The notes: generated from the letters alone by a model not told the origin. 64,000 bases of DNA from Streptomyces adelaidensis (GCF_016598475.1 NZ_JAEMUX010000027.1:25967-89966); one strand, 5' to 3'; positions 41,642 through 51,211 are shown, counted from the stretch's first letter. Translations and numbers: made by a program.

Positions 41642-42457
41642 TCAAGGCTTCCGCGCCACGGCGCCCAGTTGGGGTACGACCTTGGGCCGGTCTCCGGGCT
41701 CGGGGCGCCACAGCGAGCACGAGACGAGTCCCGGCTCCACGAGCGTGAGGCCCTCGAAATACCGGCCGATCTCCTCGCCGCTGCGCGCGGTGACGGGCGG
41801 TTTGGCGTTGGCGTTCCAGAATTCCATCGCCTGGAGCTGGAGGTCCCCGCCGAGTTCGGGCTCGGTGGTGGGGTGGGTGAGCACGAGGAAGCTGCCGGGG
41901 GCGAGCGCGTCCAGGAGCCGGCGGGCGATCGCCAGTGCCTCGGTGTCGTCGAGGACGAAGTTGAGGATGCCGAGCAGCATCAGTGCGGTGGGCTCGGTGA
42001 AGTCGAGTGTCCGGCCGGCGATGCGCAGGACGGTGTCCGGGTCGTGTGCGTCGGCGTCGATGTAGGCGGTGGCACCCTCCTCGGTGCTGGTCAGCAGAGA
42101 GCGGGCGTGCGCGAGAACGATCGGGTCGTTGTCGACGTACACGACTCTCGACGCGGGTGCGATGCGCTGGGCGATCTCGTGGGTGTTCTCCAGAGCCGGC
42201 AGGCCGGTGCCGATGTCGAGGAACTGGCGTATCCCGCGTTCCTCGGTGAGGTGGCGCACGGCACGGCTGAGGAACGCGCGGTCGGCGAGCGCGATGCCGC
42301 GGATGACGGGAATCATGTGGGCGACGCGATCCCCGATCTGTTGGTCGACCGCGTAGTTGACCTCGCCTCCCTGCCAGTAGTTCCACACGCGGGCGTTGTG
42401 CGCCGTGCTGGTGTCGGGCCGCTTCCCCGGGGTGCCGACGGCCTTGCTCTCGCTCAC
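41642..42457 (-). CDS. SAM-dependent methyltransferase, DUF574 family
   Basis: 271 residues, paralog of the 11680-12489 gene. It shares ARVWNYWQGGEVNYAVDQ, FLDIGTGLP, VVYVDNDPIVL and the ending CSLWRPEPGD. The GTG start at 42457 follows GGAGAGGATGAC. SAM binding is clear from motif I; the acceptor is unknown. It stands alone, divergent from the L-glutamate-oxidase-like operon with a 405-bp gap between. Confidence 0.9.
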   Translation of the reverse strand: MSESKAVGTPGKRPDTSTAHNARVWNYWQGGEVNYAVDQQIGDRVAHMIPVIRGIALADRAFLSRAVRHLTEERGIRQFLDIGTGLPALENTHEIAQRIAPASRVVYVDNDPIVLAHARSLLTSTEEGATAYIDADAHDPDTVLRIAGRTLDFTEPTALMLLGILNFVLDDTEALAIARRLLDALAPGSFLVLTHPTTEPELGGDLQLQAMEFWNANAKPPVTARSGEEIGRYFEGLTLVEPGLVSCSLWRPEPGDRPKVVPQLGAVARKP

Positions 42458-42862
42458 GTCATCCTCTCCCCGTACGCCCAAGAGTCCGATGCCGCTGGGT
42501 AGTTGGTCCCAGGTGCGGCGTGACGGTGAGCGCCATTCTGCCCGCGCCGGGGCGGGCCCGGCAGTGGAAACGGCTGGCCGGGGATCGCCGTCCTCGGGGC
42601 CTCCCCGCCCTGGTCGGCTGGCGAGACCGCCCCACCCCCGAGGCTCCAGGATTCCCGCATTCCGCGCAGGATTTCCATATTCCGTTCGCGAGTCGCTTAT
42701 TCAAATTCGCTCCCTTTTCCCTCCAGTCCCTGGTGAATCTTCGGTTTTCGCGAGGTGGTTCCGGGCAAGTCAAAATCCCGTCAGCAACGCGATCGGTGTT
42801 TTCAGGACTTTATCCGCCGGGCGAACCAATAAATCGTTTCTCCATATCTACGATCGCAAGCT
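42458..42862. other. AT-richer intergenic region before the oxidase operon
   Basis: No gene seen. About 42660-42860 is clearly richer in A/T than its surroundings (runs such as CAAATTCG, TTTTCC, CAATAAATCG), unusual for this genome, and probably holds control sites for the operon. A candidate -10 (TACGAT in ATCTACGAT, 42846-42854) ends 8 nt before the ATG of the oxidase. With no ribosome-binding site visible, the mRNA may start at the ATG. Confidence 0.45.
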
Positions 42863-44932
42863 ATGACCGACATTCCACGCGACAACTCCGCCACCCGTGC
42901 GCGCTGGCAGACGTGTCTCAGGCTCGCCCGTGAACTCCTCCTCGTCGGGCCGGACGGCAAGGACCTCAAGCTCGACCATCTCCACACCCTCATCGACACG
43001 GGCCGCCTCGGCCCGACCCAACACCCGCGCAAGAAGGTCCTCGTCATAGGAGCCGGCATCACCGGCCTCGTCGCGGGCCGGCTGCTCAAGGACGCCGGTC
43101 ACGATGTCACCATCCTTGAGGCCAACACGGGCCGGGTCGGCGGACGGATCAAGACCTTCCGCTCCACCAAGCACCACCAGCCCTTCGACGACCACGCCCA
43201 GTACGCCGAGGCCGGCGCCATGCGGCTGCCGGACTTCCACCCGCTCGTCCTCGCCCTCATCGACAAACTCGGGCTCGGCCGCCGCCAGTTCTACAACGTG
43301 GACGTGGACCCCTCCACCGGCAGCGGTCCCGACGTCCCCGTCCCCCCGGTGACGTACACGTCCTTCACCGGCCGGACATGGACCTACGGCGACGAGAGCC
43401 CCGACTTCCGTGAACCCGACAAGCGTGGCAATTCCTGGATACGCGCCAACCGCGTCCAGGTGCGGCGTGCCGACTACACCAACTCTCCCGAACGGATGAA
43501 CGAGGGCTTCCACCTCACCGACGACGAGGTCCGTGCCCCCGTCGTGAAGATGGTCGACGACGCGCTGGAGAGCGTGCGCGACTACTACTCCGACGTCGTC
43601 GACGGCAAGCGCGTCAACAAGCCGGTCGACGAGTGGGTCGAGGGCTGGGCCCGGGTGATCCGCGACTTCGACGGCTACTCGATGGGCGGCTTCCTGCGCG
43701 ACCACGCCGGGCTCAGCGACGAGGCGATCGAGGCCGTCGGAACCCTGGAGAACATGTCCTCACGGCTGCACCTCTCCTTCTTCCACAGCTTCCTGAGCCG
43801 GAGCGACATCAACCCCGGCGTCCGCTACTGGGAGATACCCGGAGGCAGCTGGCGCCTGCCGCACGCCCTCCATCAGGGCCTGCGCGACGAGGTGCAGCTC
43901 GGCCACCGCATGATCCGCCTCGAGTACCACGACCCCAGCCGTGACACCGACCCCGAGGGCACCGGCGCCGTCGGACCCGACGGCTGGGGCGTGGCCGTAC
44001 AGACCGTCGCCGAGGACGACCCGCAGTCCCCGCCGCGTCTGTGGACCGCAGACCTGGCGATCGTCACCATCCCGTTCTCCGCCCTGCGCTTCGTGGAGAT
44101 CGTCCCATCGATGTCGTACAAGAAGCGCCGCGCCATCATCGAGACCCACTACGACCAGGCCACCAAGGTGCTGCTGGAGTTCAGCCACCGGTGGTGGGAG
44201 TTCACCGAGGACGACTGGCGCGACGAGCTGGAGAGCATCGCACCGGGCCTTCACGAGTTCTACCGGCTGAGCGCCCAGGTGGATTCCGAACCCGCCCTCA
44301 CGCTCGCCGAATCGGACACCGGTCCCATCCTCACGCTCTCCGGCCCGGAGACCGGGCTGCTCGGTGCCGCGGTCAAGGACGGCAGTGTCACGGAGGAGAT
44401 GCGGCAGATCGACAGCGCCCTGCCGCTGCGCGGCCCCGCGGTCCGCCCCGCCACCCACTGTTTCGGAGGGGGCTCCGCCACCGACAACCCCAACCGCTTC
44501 ATGTACTACCCCTCGCACCGCGTCGAGGGCAGCACCGGCGGCGTGGTGCTCGCCTCGTACTCCTGGTCCGACGACGCCGCACGCTGGGACTCCATGCGGA
44601 ACGCGGAACGCTACGTCTACGCCCTGCGCAACCTCCAGGCCCTGCACGGCCGCCGCATCGAGGTGTTCTTCACCGGACGGGGCGCCACCCAGAGCTGGGC
44701 CCGCGACCCGTACGCCTTCGGCGAGGCCGCCATCTACACCGCACACCAGATGACCAGCTTCCACCTGGACGTCTCCCGGCCCGAAGGCCCCGTGCACTTC
44801 GCCGGAGAGCACACCTCCCTCAAGCACGCCTGGATCGAGGGGGCCCTGGAGAGCGCCGTCCGCGCCGCCGTCGCCGTACACCAGGCCCCGCCGGTCACCA
44901 ACCCGGCCTCGAACGGGGAGGACCGCTCATGA
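42863..44932 (+). CDS. L-glutamate-oxidase-like flavin amino-acid oxidase
   Basis: 689 residues. It is close to the Streptomyces L-glutamate oxidase throughout: RKKVLVIGAGITGLVAG and EANTGRVGGRIKTF (FAD), AEAGAMRLPDFHPL, DGYSMGGFL, RLHLSFFH and the C-terminal FAGEHTSLKHAWIEGALESA. The residues recalled as binding the glutamate side chain (Arg305, His312, Trp564 of the X-119-6 enzyme) are matched by Arg301 and His308 in RLHLSFFH and Trp568 in YSWSDDAARW. It would give 2-oxoglutarate, ammonia and hydrogen peroxide. Unlike the secreted enzyme it lacks a signal peptide. First gene of a coupled operon. Confidence 0.9.
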   Translation: MTDIPRDNSATRARWQTCLRLARELLLVGPDGKDLKLDHLHTLIDTGRLGPTQHPRKKVLVIGAGITGLVAGRLLKDAGHDVTILEANTGRVGGRIKTFRSTKHHQPFDDHAQYAEAGAMRLPDFHPLVLALIDKLGLGRRQFYNVDVDPSTGSGPDVPVPPVTYTSFTGRTWTYGDESPDFREPDKRGNSWIRANRVQVRRADYTNSPERMNEGFHLTDDEVRAPVVKMVDDALESVRDYYSDVVDGKRVNKPVDEWVEGWARVIRDFDGYSMGGFLRDHAGLSDEAIEAVGTLENMSSRLHLSFFHSFLSRSDINPGVRYWEIPGGSWRLPHALHQGLRDEVQLGHRMIRLEYHDPSRDTDPEGTGAVGPDGWGVAVQTVAEDDPQSPPRLWTADLAIVTIPFSALRFVEIVPSMSYKKRRAIIETHYDQATKVLLEFSHRWWEFTEDDWRDELESIAPGLHEFYRLSAQVDSEPALTLAESDTGPILTLSGPETGLLGAAVKDGSVTEEMRQIDSALPLRGPAVRPATHCFGGGSATDNPNRFMYYPSHRVEGSTGGVVLASYSWSDDAARWDSMRNAERYVYALRNLQALHGRRIEVFFTGRGATQSWARDPYAFGEAAIYTAHQMTSFHLDVSRPEGPVHFAGEHTSLKHAWIEGALESAVRAAVAVHQAPPVTNPASNGEDRS

Positions 44933-46806
44933 CAGCGATCACCCCCGAGTGCACGGTCGCCCGCTACCTCGCCCTGCGCCTGGCCGAGCTGGGCATCACC
45001 CACCTGTTCGGCGTCCCCGGCAACCACCTCGGCCCGTTTCTGACCACCCTGCGGGCCGAGGGCGACATCGAGTGGGTCGGCACCCCCACCGAGGGCGGCG
45101 CGGGTCAGGCCGCCGACGCCTACGCCCGTATCCACGGCATCGGCGCGGCCGCGGTCACGTACAGCGTGGGCGCGTTCAACCTGCTGGGCGCCTGCGGTGG
45201 CGCCTACGTCGAGCAGGTCCCGCTGGTCGCCGTCAACGCCTCCCCGCCGTACGAGCAGTGGCAGAACTACCGCGCCCTCGGCATGCTCACCTCGCACATG
45301 AGCCCCCGCCCGGAGAGCAACCTGGACGTCTACCGACAGGTCACCGTGGACGCTCAGGTCATCTCCAACCCGGGTCTGGCGCCCGGCCAGATCGACGCCG
45401 CGCTCACCACGTGCCTCTCCGCGCGCAGGCCGGTCTACCTGGAGGTCATGGAGGACCTCTGGGACGAGCCCTGCCCCGAACCCGAGGGGGCGATCCTCCG
45501 CCGCGAGCGGCCGTTCAGCGCACGCAACCGGCCCATGCTGGACGATGCCGTGAACGCGACCCTCACCCTGATCGAGGAGCATCCGGGCCCGGACGGCAGG
45601 CCCCGCCCGATCGTGTGGGCCGGCGAGGAGATCGACCGGTTCCGCCTCGGCGGGCAGCTCACCGACCTGGTGGAGGCCACCGGAGTGCCGTTCTGCACCA
45701 CCGTCGGCGCGAAGGCCGTCGTCGACGAGGACCTGCCCCAGTTCCACGGCGTCTACAACGGCCACGCCAGCCACCCGGACGTACACCGGATCTTCAAGGA
45801 CTGGGCCACCTGCCGGATCGGGCTCGGGGCGTGGTCCACGTCGAAGAACCTCGGCGGCGAGCAGTGCGTCGGCACCGACTGGGTGATGGCCGCGAACGGC
45901 GGCATCAGCGTCGGCACCTCCTACTTCCCCGACGTCCAGCTCGAACAGCTGCTGCCCGCCCTCCAGGACGCGCTGGTGAAGAGCTACGGCTCCGGCGGCC
46001 TGGACGCCGACTACTACGCCGAGGCCCACGCCCACGCCCACCACGGACCGCTCGGCGACCGCCCCGCCGACCTGACGCACCACCGCGCCTCGCTCCGCAC
46101 CGGCGGCGCGCACTCCCGCCACGCCGACCGCCAACGGCTCACCTACGACGGCGTGTTCGACCGGATCAACCACTTCCTGAACCACGAGACCCGGCAGAAC
46201 TGGACGGTCGTCTCCGACGCGGCGTTCTCCCTCATCGGCTCGATGAACCTGTCCCTGCCCGCGGGCGGATTCCTGTCACAGGTCAGCTGGCTGTCCATCG
46301 GCTGGTCGGTCGGCGCGGCCACCGGCGCCGCGCTCGCCCCCGAACGCGGGCACGCCCGCCCGATGGTGTTCGTCGGCGACGGCGCCTTCCAGGAGACCTG
46401 CCAGGAAGTCTCCACCCACACCAGGCTCGGGCTCCGGTCGGTGGTGTTCGTCATGGACAACGGACACTTCTACGGCATCGAACAGATGCTGGTGCACCCG
46501 TCCTACTACGCAGAGTCGGCCCGCACCGACACCGCCACCGACCCGGACGGCGCGGCGGACTTCTACAACATCCTCCACCCCTGGCACTACGACCGCCTCG
46601 CGACGGTCTTCGCCGGCAAGGACACCCCGGCGAACGGGATCACCATCGCGCACACCTCCGAGCTGGACGACCTGCTGGCCCGCCTCACCGACCCGAACGA
46701 CCCGCTCAACGCCGGACCGCTGCTGGTCCGCGTCCGTCTGCACCGGCACGACTACCCGCGAGCCATGGCGTACAAGGTGACATCGAAAGGGGCAGGAAAT
46801 GGCTGA
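44929..46806 (+). CDS. Thiamine-diphosphate-dependent enzyme
   Basis: 625 residues of the decarboxylase/acetolactate-synthase superfamily. The N-terminal Pyr domain has GITHLFGVPGNHLG and the activating Glu in TPTEGGAGQAADAYAR. The C-terminal PP domain has VGDGAFQETCQEVSTHTRLGLRSVVFVMDN, the GDG(x)~26N Mg/ThDP motif. A long middle part with an Ala/His-rich stretch (YYAEAHAHAHHG) is not typical. The start overlaps the oxidase stop (ATGA), so it probably acts on the 2-oxo acid the oxidase makes, by decarboxylation or carboligation (inference). Confidence 0.88.
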   Translation: MTAITPECTVARYLALRLAELGITHLFGVPGNHLGPFLTTLRAEGDIEWVGTPTEGGAGQAADAYARIHGIGAAAVTYSVGAFNLLGACGGAYVEQVPLVAVNASPPYEQWQNYRALGMLTSHMSPRPESNLDVYRQVTVDAQVISNPGLAPGQIDAALTTCLSARRPVYLEVMEDLWDEPCPEPEGAILRRERPFSARNRPMLDDAVNATLTLIEEHPGPDGRPRPIVWAGEEIDRFRLGGQLTDLVEATGVPFCTTVGAKAVVDEDLPQFHGVYNGHASHPDVHRIFKDWATCRIGLGAWSTSKNLGGEQCVGTDWVMAANGGISVGTSYFPDVQLEQLLPALQDALVKSYGSGGLDADYYAEAHAHAHHGPLGDRPADLTHHRASLRTGGAHSRHADRQRLTYDGVFDRINHFLNHETRQNWTVVSDAAFSLIGSMNLSLPAGGFLSQVSWLSIGWSVGAATGAALAPERGHARPMVFVGDGAFQETCQEVSTHTRLGLRSVVFVMDNGHFYGIEQMLVHPSYYAESARTDTATDPDGAADFYNILHPWHYDRLATVFAGKDTPANGITIAHTSELDDLLARLTDPNDPLNAGPLLVRVRLHRHDYPRAMAYKVTSKGAGNG

Positions 46807-47308
46807 TCTCAACGTACTGATCGCATTCGACGCGGCCACGATCGTCGAACAGAACCCCAACGCGTCGAGGAACCCGGACGCGCCGACCTACGTCGACCAC
46901 AACCTGATCTACATGACGACGCGCCACGACCACACCATCGGCACGTCGGGGGCCGAGTTGAACCTCCGGGCCGAACCCGGCGACTCCGTCAGGTGGCGGG
47001 AGACGACGCTGTCGCTCAGCAGCGACTACAAGGCACTGCTGTACAGGTACGTGAGCAGCGACCAGGAACACCTCCTCATCAGGACGCCGGAGATCGAGGT
47101 GATCGACGGCATCTATCCGATCCCGAAGGAAGGGGCCGAGGGGAGGCCGGAATTCGTGACGCAGAACTATCAGGATCATTACTGGCGGGCGACCGTCAAA
47201 AAGCCGGGCAAGGTCGTGTACCACTTCTACTTCCAGATCCTGGACCGCCATCGGCAATTGAAGGGGTACTTCCAATGGGACCCCTTCATCACGATCGAAA
47301 ATCCCTGA
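46799..47308 (+). CDS. PixA/AidA-family inclusion body protein
   Basis: 169 residues. The start MADLNVLIAFDAATIVEQNPNASRNPDAP, then VDHNLIYMTTRHDH and GDSVRWRETTLSLSSDYKALLYRYV, match the PixA/AidA family, which forms crystalline inclusions in Xenorhabdus and is quorum-controlled in Burkholderia/Ralstonia; its molecular function is unclear. It overlaps the ThDP gene by 8 bp and shares the operon. AGGAA precedes the ATG. Its presence as third gene in an oxidase/ThDP operon is not a context I know. Confidence 0.85.
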   Translation: MADLNVLIAFDAATIVEQNPNASRNPDAPTYVDHNLIYMTTRHDHTIGTSGAELNLRAEPGDSVRWRETTLSLSSDYKALLYRYVSSDQEHLLIRTPEIEVIDGIYPIPKEGAEGRPEFVTQNYQDHYWRATVKKPGKVVYHFYFQILDRHRQLKGYFQWDPFITIENP

Positions 47309-47314
47309 TGTTCC

Positions 47315-48484
47315 TCAGTCGGGGCGGCGGGAGTTGAGCCGGGCGGCCTGACGTGTCAGGTGGCCGCGTTCGGCGAGGTTGGGCGCCTTCTGGGCCGCCT
47401 CGGCGTACAGCCGTGCCGCCGTCGTCAGGTCGCCGTCTCGCTCGTGGAGGTAGGCCGCCACCGCCGTGTGCCGGGGCAGTGAGGTGTCCAGTGCCGCGAG
47501 GGCGGCCAGGCCGGCGCGTGGTCCATCGGCCTCGCCGACGGCCACCGCGCGGTTGAGCCGGACGACCGGGCTGTCGGTCAGGCGGGTGAGCTCGTCGTAC
47601 CACTCGACGATCTGCACCCAGTCGGTCTCCTCGGCGGTGGGCGCGTCGGCGTGGAGTGCCGCGATGGCGGCCTGGGCCTGGAACTCTCCCAGCCGGTCAC
47701 GGGCGAGGGCCGCCTGGAGGATCCCTACGCCCTCGGCGATCGCCACGGTGTCCCACCGGCGCCGATCCTGCTCGGCGAGCGGCACCAGACTGCCGTCGGG
47801 CGCGGTCCGGGCGGCGCGCCGGGCGTGGTGGAGCAGCATGAGGGCGAGCAGCCCCGCCACCTCGGGGTGGTCGATCGCGGCCGTGAGCTGCCGGGTGAGC
47901 CGGATGGCCTCGGCGGCGAGGTCGATGTCGCCGGAGTAGCCCTCGTTGAAGACCAGGTAGAGGACGCGCAGCACGGTGGCGACGTCGCCGGGCTGGTCGA
48001 ACCGCACGCCGGAAACGGTGCGCTTGGCCCGGCTGATGCGCTGCGCCATGGTCGCCTCGGGCACCAGGTAGGCCTGGGCGATCTGGCGGGTGGTGAGCCC
48101 ACCCACGGCGCGCAGTGTGAGCGCGACCGCGGACGACGGCGTCAGCGACGGGTGGGCGCACAGGAAGTAGAGCTGGAGCGTGTCGTCCACCGCGGGCGCG
48201 TGGCCGGGCGCCGGCTCCTCGTCGACGCTCTCCTCACGTCGGCGGCGGGCGGTGTCCGAGCGGGTCGCGTCGAGGAACTTGCGCCAGGCCACGGTGACCA
48301 GCCAGCCCTTCGCATCCCGCGGCGGGTCGGCCGGCCAGACGCGGACTGCCTCGACCAGCGCGTCCTGCACGGCGTCCTCGGCCGCCGCGAAGTCGGCTCC
48401 GCGGCGGACGAGGATCCCGAGCACGCTCGGTGTGAGGCGCCGGAGCAGGGCCTCGTTCACCTGAGTGGTCATGTGAGAGGTCAC
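47315..48484 (-). CDS. ECF sigma factor, ECF42 type
   Basis: 389 residues. Sigma region 2 (DFAAAEDAVQDALVEAVRVWP, KGWLVTVAWRKFLDATR), region 4 (LTLRAVGGLTTRQIAQAYLVPEATMAQRISRAK), then a long C-terminal TPR-like domain (DUF6596) about 190-385. This layout defines ECF42, whose genes sit beside DGPF/YCII proteins, as here. The GTG start (GTGA overlap with the YCII stop) is chosen; an ATG 12 bases on is an alternative. It should drive its own operon, but that promoter sequence cannot be confirmed by eye. Convergent with the PixA gene, 6 bp away. Confidence 0.9.
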   Translation of the reverse strand: MTSHMTTQVNEALLRRLTPSVLGILVRRGADFAAAEDAVQDALVEAVRVWPADPPRDAKGWLVTVAWRKFLDATRSDTARRRREESVDEEPAPGHAPAVDDTLQLYFLCAHPSLTPSSAVALTLRAVGGLTTRQIAQAYLVPEATMAQRISRAKRTVSGVRFDQPGDVATVLRVLYLVFNEGYSGDIDLAAEAIRLTRQLTAAIDHPEVAGLLALMLLHHARRAARTAPDGSLVPLAEQDRRRWDTVAIAEGVGILQAALARDRLGEFQAQAAIAALHADAPTAEETDWVQIVEWYDELTRLTDSPVVRLNRAVAVGEADGPRAGLAALAALDTSLPRHTAVAAYLHERDGDLTTAARLYAEAAQKAPNLAERGHLTRQAARLNSRRPD

Positions 48485-48888
48485 TCCGTGATGGTGGGCG
48501 ACACGCCGTAGAACGGGCGCAGCTCGAGCCACTCGTGGATCGGCTTCCCGCCCGCCCCGGGAGCGGCCGACAGCTCCCCGGCCAGCTCGACGGCGCGCTC
48601 GTAGCTGTCGACGTCGATCACCATCCAGCCGGCGATGAGATCCTTGGTCTCGGCGAACGGGCCGTCGGTGACCGGTGGGCGCCCCTCACCGTCGTACCGG
48701 ACGAACGTCCCCTCCGGGGCCAGCGCCTGACCGTCGACGAACTCGCCGGTGGTTTCGAGCCGGGCCGCGAAGTCCTGCATGTACTGCATATGCGCCGAGA
48801 TCTCCTCCGGCGTCCACTGGTCCATCGGCACGTCGTTGACCGCGGCCGGAGCGCCGCGGTAGTGCTTGAGCAGCAAGTACTTCGCCAT
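48481..48888 (-). CDS. YCII-related (DGPF) protein
   Basis: 135 residues. KYLLLKHYRG, the VTDGPFAETKDLIAGWMVIDV core with the DGPF signature, and HEWLELRPFYG are diagnostic of the YCII/DGPF family, the usual partner of ECF42 sigma factors. It overlaps the sigma start by four bases, making a coupled pair. The start follows GAGGAGAAA. Confidence 0.92.
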   Translation of the reverse strand: MAKYLLLKHYRGAPAAVNDVPMDQWTPEEISAHMQYMQDFAARLETTGEFVDGQALAPEGTFVRYDGEGRPPVTDGPFAETKDLIAGWMVIDVDSYERAVELAGELSAAPGAGGKPIHEWLELRPFYGVSPTITE

Positions 48889-49197
48889 GATGTTTCTCCT
48901 CGGTACTGGTGCGAGCCATTGTGGTCGCGTTCACCCCGGGGACGGAGTCGGCCACGGGTTCTCGACATCGTCGTCCCAATATTTTTGGCAGACCTTCCAA
49001 GAGCAGCAGATGGACGCTGCGTGCTCCGGCGGGCGGGTGCGGGAGCGGCTGCCCGGGCGGTCGAGGTGCCGTCCGCGAGCCGGGCCCATCCGCTCCTTCG
49101 TCTCCTGGCTCTGTGCGTTCGTTCTCTTTCGATGCCAGCGGCTTCAAGGAGACGACGGCCGGCCTGATCGCCCCGTGACGCGGTGCCGGTCCGGTAC
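48889..49197. other. Intergenic region upstream of the ECF42 operon
   Basis: No gene supported. It contains the likely promoter of the YCII/sigma pair; AATATTTTTGG (about 48980) is an A/T island. Nothing else recognised. Confidence 0.35.
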
Positions 49198-49745
49198 CTA
49201 CGCCGATGCGTGGGCGAGGCGAGGGATGAGGAGTTCGGCGTTGCCGCGGTTGACGGCGTGCAGGCGGCCGGGCTCCCAGTGCGGGTACTCGTCCAGTGCG
49301 GTGTCGAAGCCGGAGCCCCAGTCCTCGGGGGTTCCGCCGGGGCCGTCGGAGGTCGCGCCGGTGGGGAGGCGGGCGGCGAGGGCGAACCGGTGGGCGGCGT
49401 GCGGCAGGAAGCCGCCCGCGTGGGGGAGGGCCAGCCTCATCCGGGGGTACCGGCGTGGAACGCCCCGCACGGCCATGTGCAGGGCGGCACGGGTCGTGTC
49501 GTAGGGGAAGTCGGCCGGCGGAGGCGGCAGCTCCGGGACGGGGGCGCCCGGGGGTGCGGTCGGATGGATGAGGACAACGGCGGACCGGGCGTCGAGTTCG
49601 GCCCACAGTGGCTCGAACGCCGGGTCGCCGAGATGGCGGCCGTGGGCATTGGACAGGACCATGACGCCGTCCGCGTGCAGCACGTCCAGGGCGTGGGCTG
49701 CCTCGGCGAGCGCGCCGTCCACGTCGGGCAGCGGCACGATCGTCA
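49198..49745 (-). pseudogene. Amidohydrolase (Amidohydro_2 family), C-terminal half
   Basis: From PLPDVDGALAEAAHALDVLHADGVMVLSNAHG onward this matches the second half of a metal-dependent amidohydrolase of the ACMSD/6-methylsalicylate-decarboxylase type: DPAFEPLWAELDARSAVVLIHPTAPPG (His ligand), ALPHAGGFLPHAAHRFALA (His and the family's HAGG), and a normal stop. The N-terminal half is missing in front of it, and the preceding bases do not continue the family. The missing half lies on the opposite strand at 49949-50335. Confidence 0.8.
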
Positions 49746-49948
49746 CGCTGGGTAACGACCGCGCGGTCGAGATCTCAGCCGTGCCCAGTGGTCCCGCTAC
49801 TTTCCCAGCCTCGACTACCGCCCGCCCTGCGCCGACCGCACGTGAACCGGGCGCGCGAGGAGGCCGGATCTCCCCGAAATGCCCGAATAGGGTGTATTTA
49901 CGCCGCCATGTTCCAGTGTGGCACGGCACCAAGGAGGCTCGGACGGGC

Positions 49949-50335
49949 ATGGCAGATCCCGGACGTACGAATCCCGGACGTACGGCCCACCCACGCAGAG
50001 ATGGCGTATGTGCAGACCACGCACGCACAGCCCGCGTACATACGGGCACCCGGCGCATCGACGTCCACCAGCACGTGATCCCACCCGCCCGCGCCATCGC
50101 CGACCGCGCCGCAGCAGTCGGATGGCCCGCGCCCGCGTGGGACGAGCCGAGCGCGATCGCCATGATGGACCGGTGGTCGATCGCCACCGCGGTGCTGTCG
50201 TATGCCGCGCCGCTCGCCGGCCCGGACGACTTCGGCGGTGGGCGCGAGGCGGCCCGGGGCGTCAACGAGTACACGGCCGAGCTGGTCAAGAACCGCCCGG
50301 ACCGCTTCGGTCACTTCGCCGCCCTCCCGCTGGCG
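49949..50335 (+). pseudogene. Amidohydrolase, N-terminal half in opposite orientation
   Basis: Starts with an ATG behind AAGGAGG. The first about 35 residues are a repetitive lead-in (PGRTNPGRTAHPR), followed by RIDVHQHVIPPARAI with the HxH metal motif, IAMMDRWSIATAVLSYAAPL and NRPDRFGHFAALPL, the first half of the same amidohydrolase family. The family match stops at LPL (about 50335), exactly where the other half begins (PLPDVDG). Turning the segment from about 49736 to 50335 around would rejoin the gene on the minus strand. Confidence 0.8.
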
Positions 50336-50359
50336 GCCGTCCGGCCGTCCGGGCTCACC

Positions 50360-51056
50360 GCCAGCGAAGAAGGGCTGTCGGGTGATCCTCTGCTGGGTGT
50401 CGCTCAGGCCGGAGTGGAAGGCTTCGGCGGTCTGGGCGAGGGCGCCCTCGAAACCGCCTGCCGCCTGGAACGCGGCGAGGGTGAGTGTGTTGCCCCGTCG
50501 GCGTTGCCAGTCTCCAGGAGTGCGTGCGAGAGCAGGGGCAGCGCCCCGGACCGGCCGTGGGCGTCGGCCGTGAGGGTCGCGAGGAGGGAGCCCTCCACGG
50601 TCAGTCCGGCGCGGGTGGCGGGCCGGACGATCGCCGCCCTGAGTTCGTCCGTGGTCATCGGGCCGACGGGGACGTGGGCGACGGCCAGGGCGTCGACGAG
50701 GGTGGGAGCCGGGTGCAGTGCGTGGAGAAATCGGACCGCACGGCGGGGACGACGCGGCAGCGGCTCTCGGAGGTCTGTGCGGCGTGCGGGAGTGCGGCGA
50801 CGAAGGCGTCGCGTTCCTCCGCGTCACGGCAGAGAGTGAACACTTTCTCGAACTGGTCCATGACGATGATGAGTTCGGCGGCCGGATTCGGCGAACGGGC
50901 CAGGATCTGCCGGGCCGCGAGGTGTGAAGCGCGCGGCTCTGAGGCGAGTTCGGCCCGCAGGGACCCCGGAGTGATATGAGCGCGGGCCGCCGGCTGGATC
51001 GCGCATTCCTCCAATGGATGCGGGCCGGGAGTGAGTACCAGGGCGGGTGTTCCGGA
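50360..51056 (-). pseudogene. nSTAND1-type ATPase remnant
   Basis: Read in three successive frames this gives a piece of a novel STAND NTPase 1 as found before WD40 repeats in Streptomyces. First comes TPALVLTPGPHPLEECAIQ and ELIIVMDQFEKVFTLCRDAEERDAF; then, after a shift near 50712, AVAHVPVGPMTTDELRAAIVRP and GALPLLSHALLET; then, after a second shift near 50520, WQRRRGNTLTLAAFQAAGGFEGALAQTAEA. The P-loop end and the WD40 part are missing. Frameshifts and truncation on both sides mark it as dead. Its left end touches the inverted amidohydrolase segment. Confidence 0.75.
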
Positions 51057-51211
51057 GAATTAGGGGAGCACGCCGGCGCGCACTTCTGTCGACCCGGTCG
51101 ACGACGCCATCCGCCTCGCCGGCCTCGGCACCCAACGGCACCGCCTCAAGGCGACGGCCAGGTGCCGAGGGGGACGAGGGCTATGGATCGGCCCGTCGAC
51201 GCGACTCAGGG

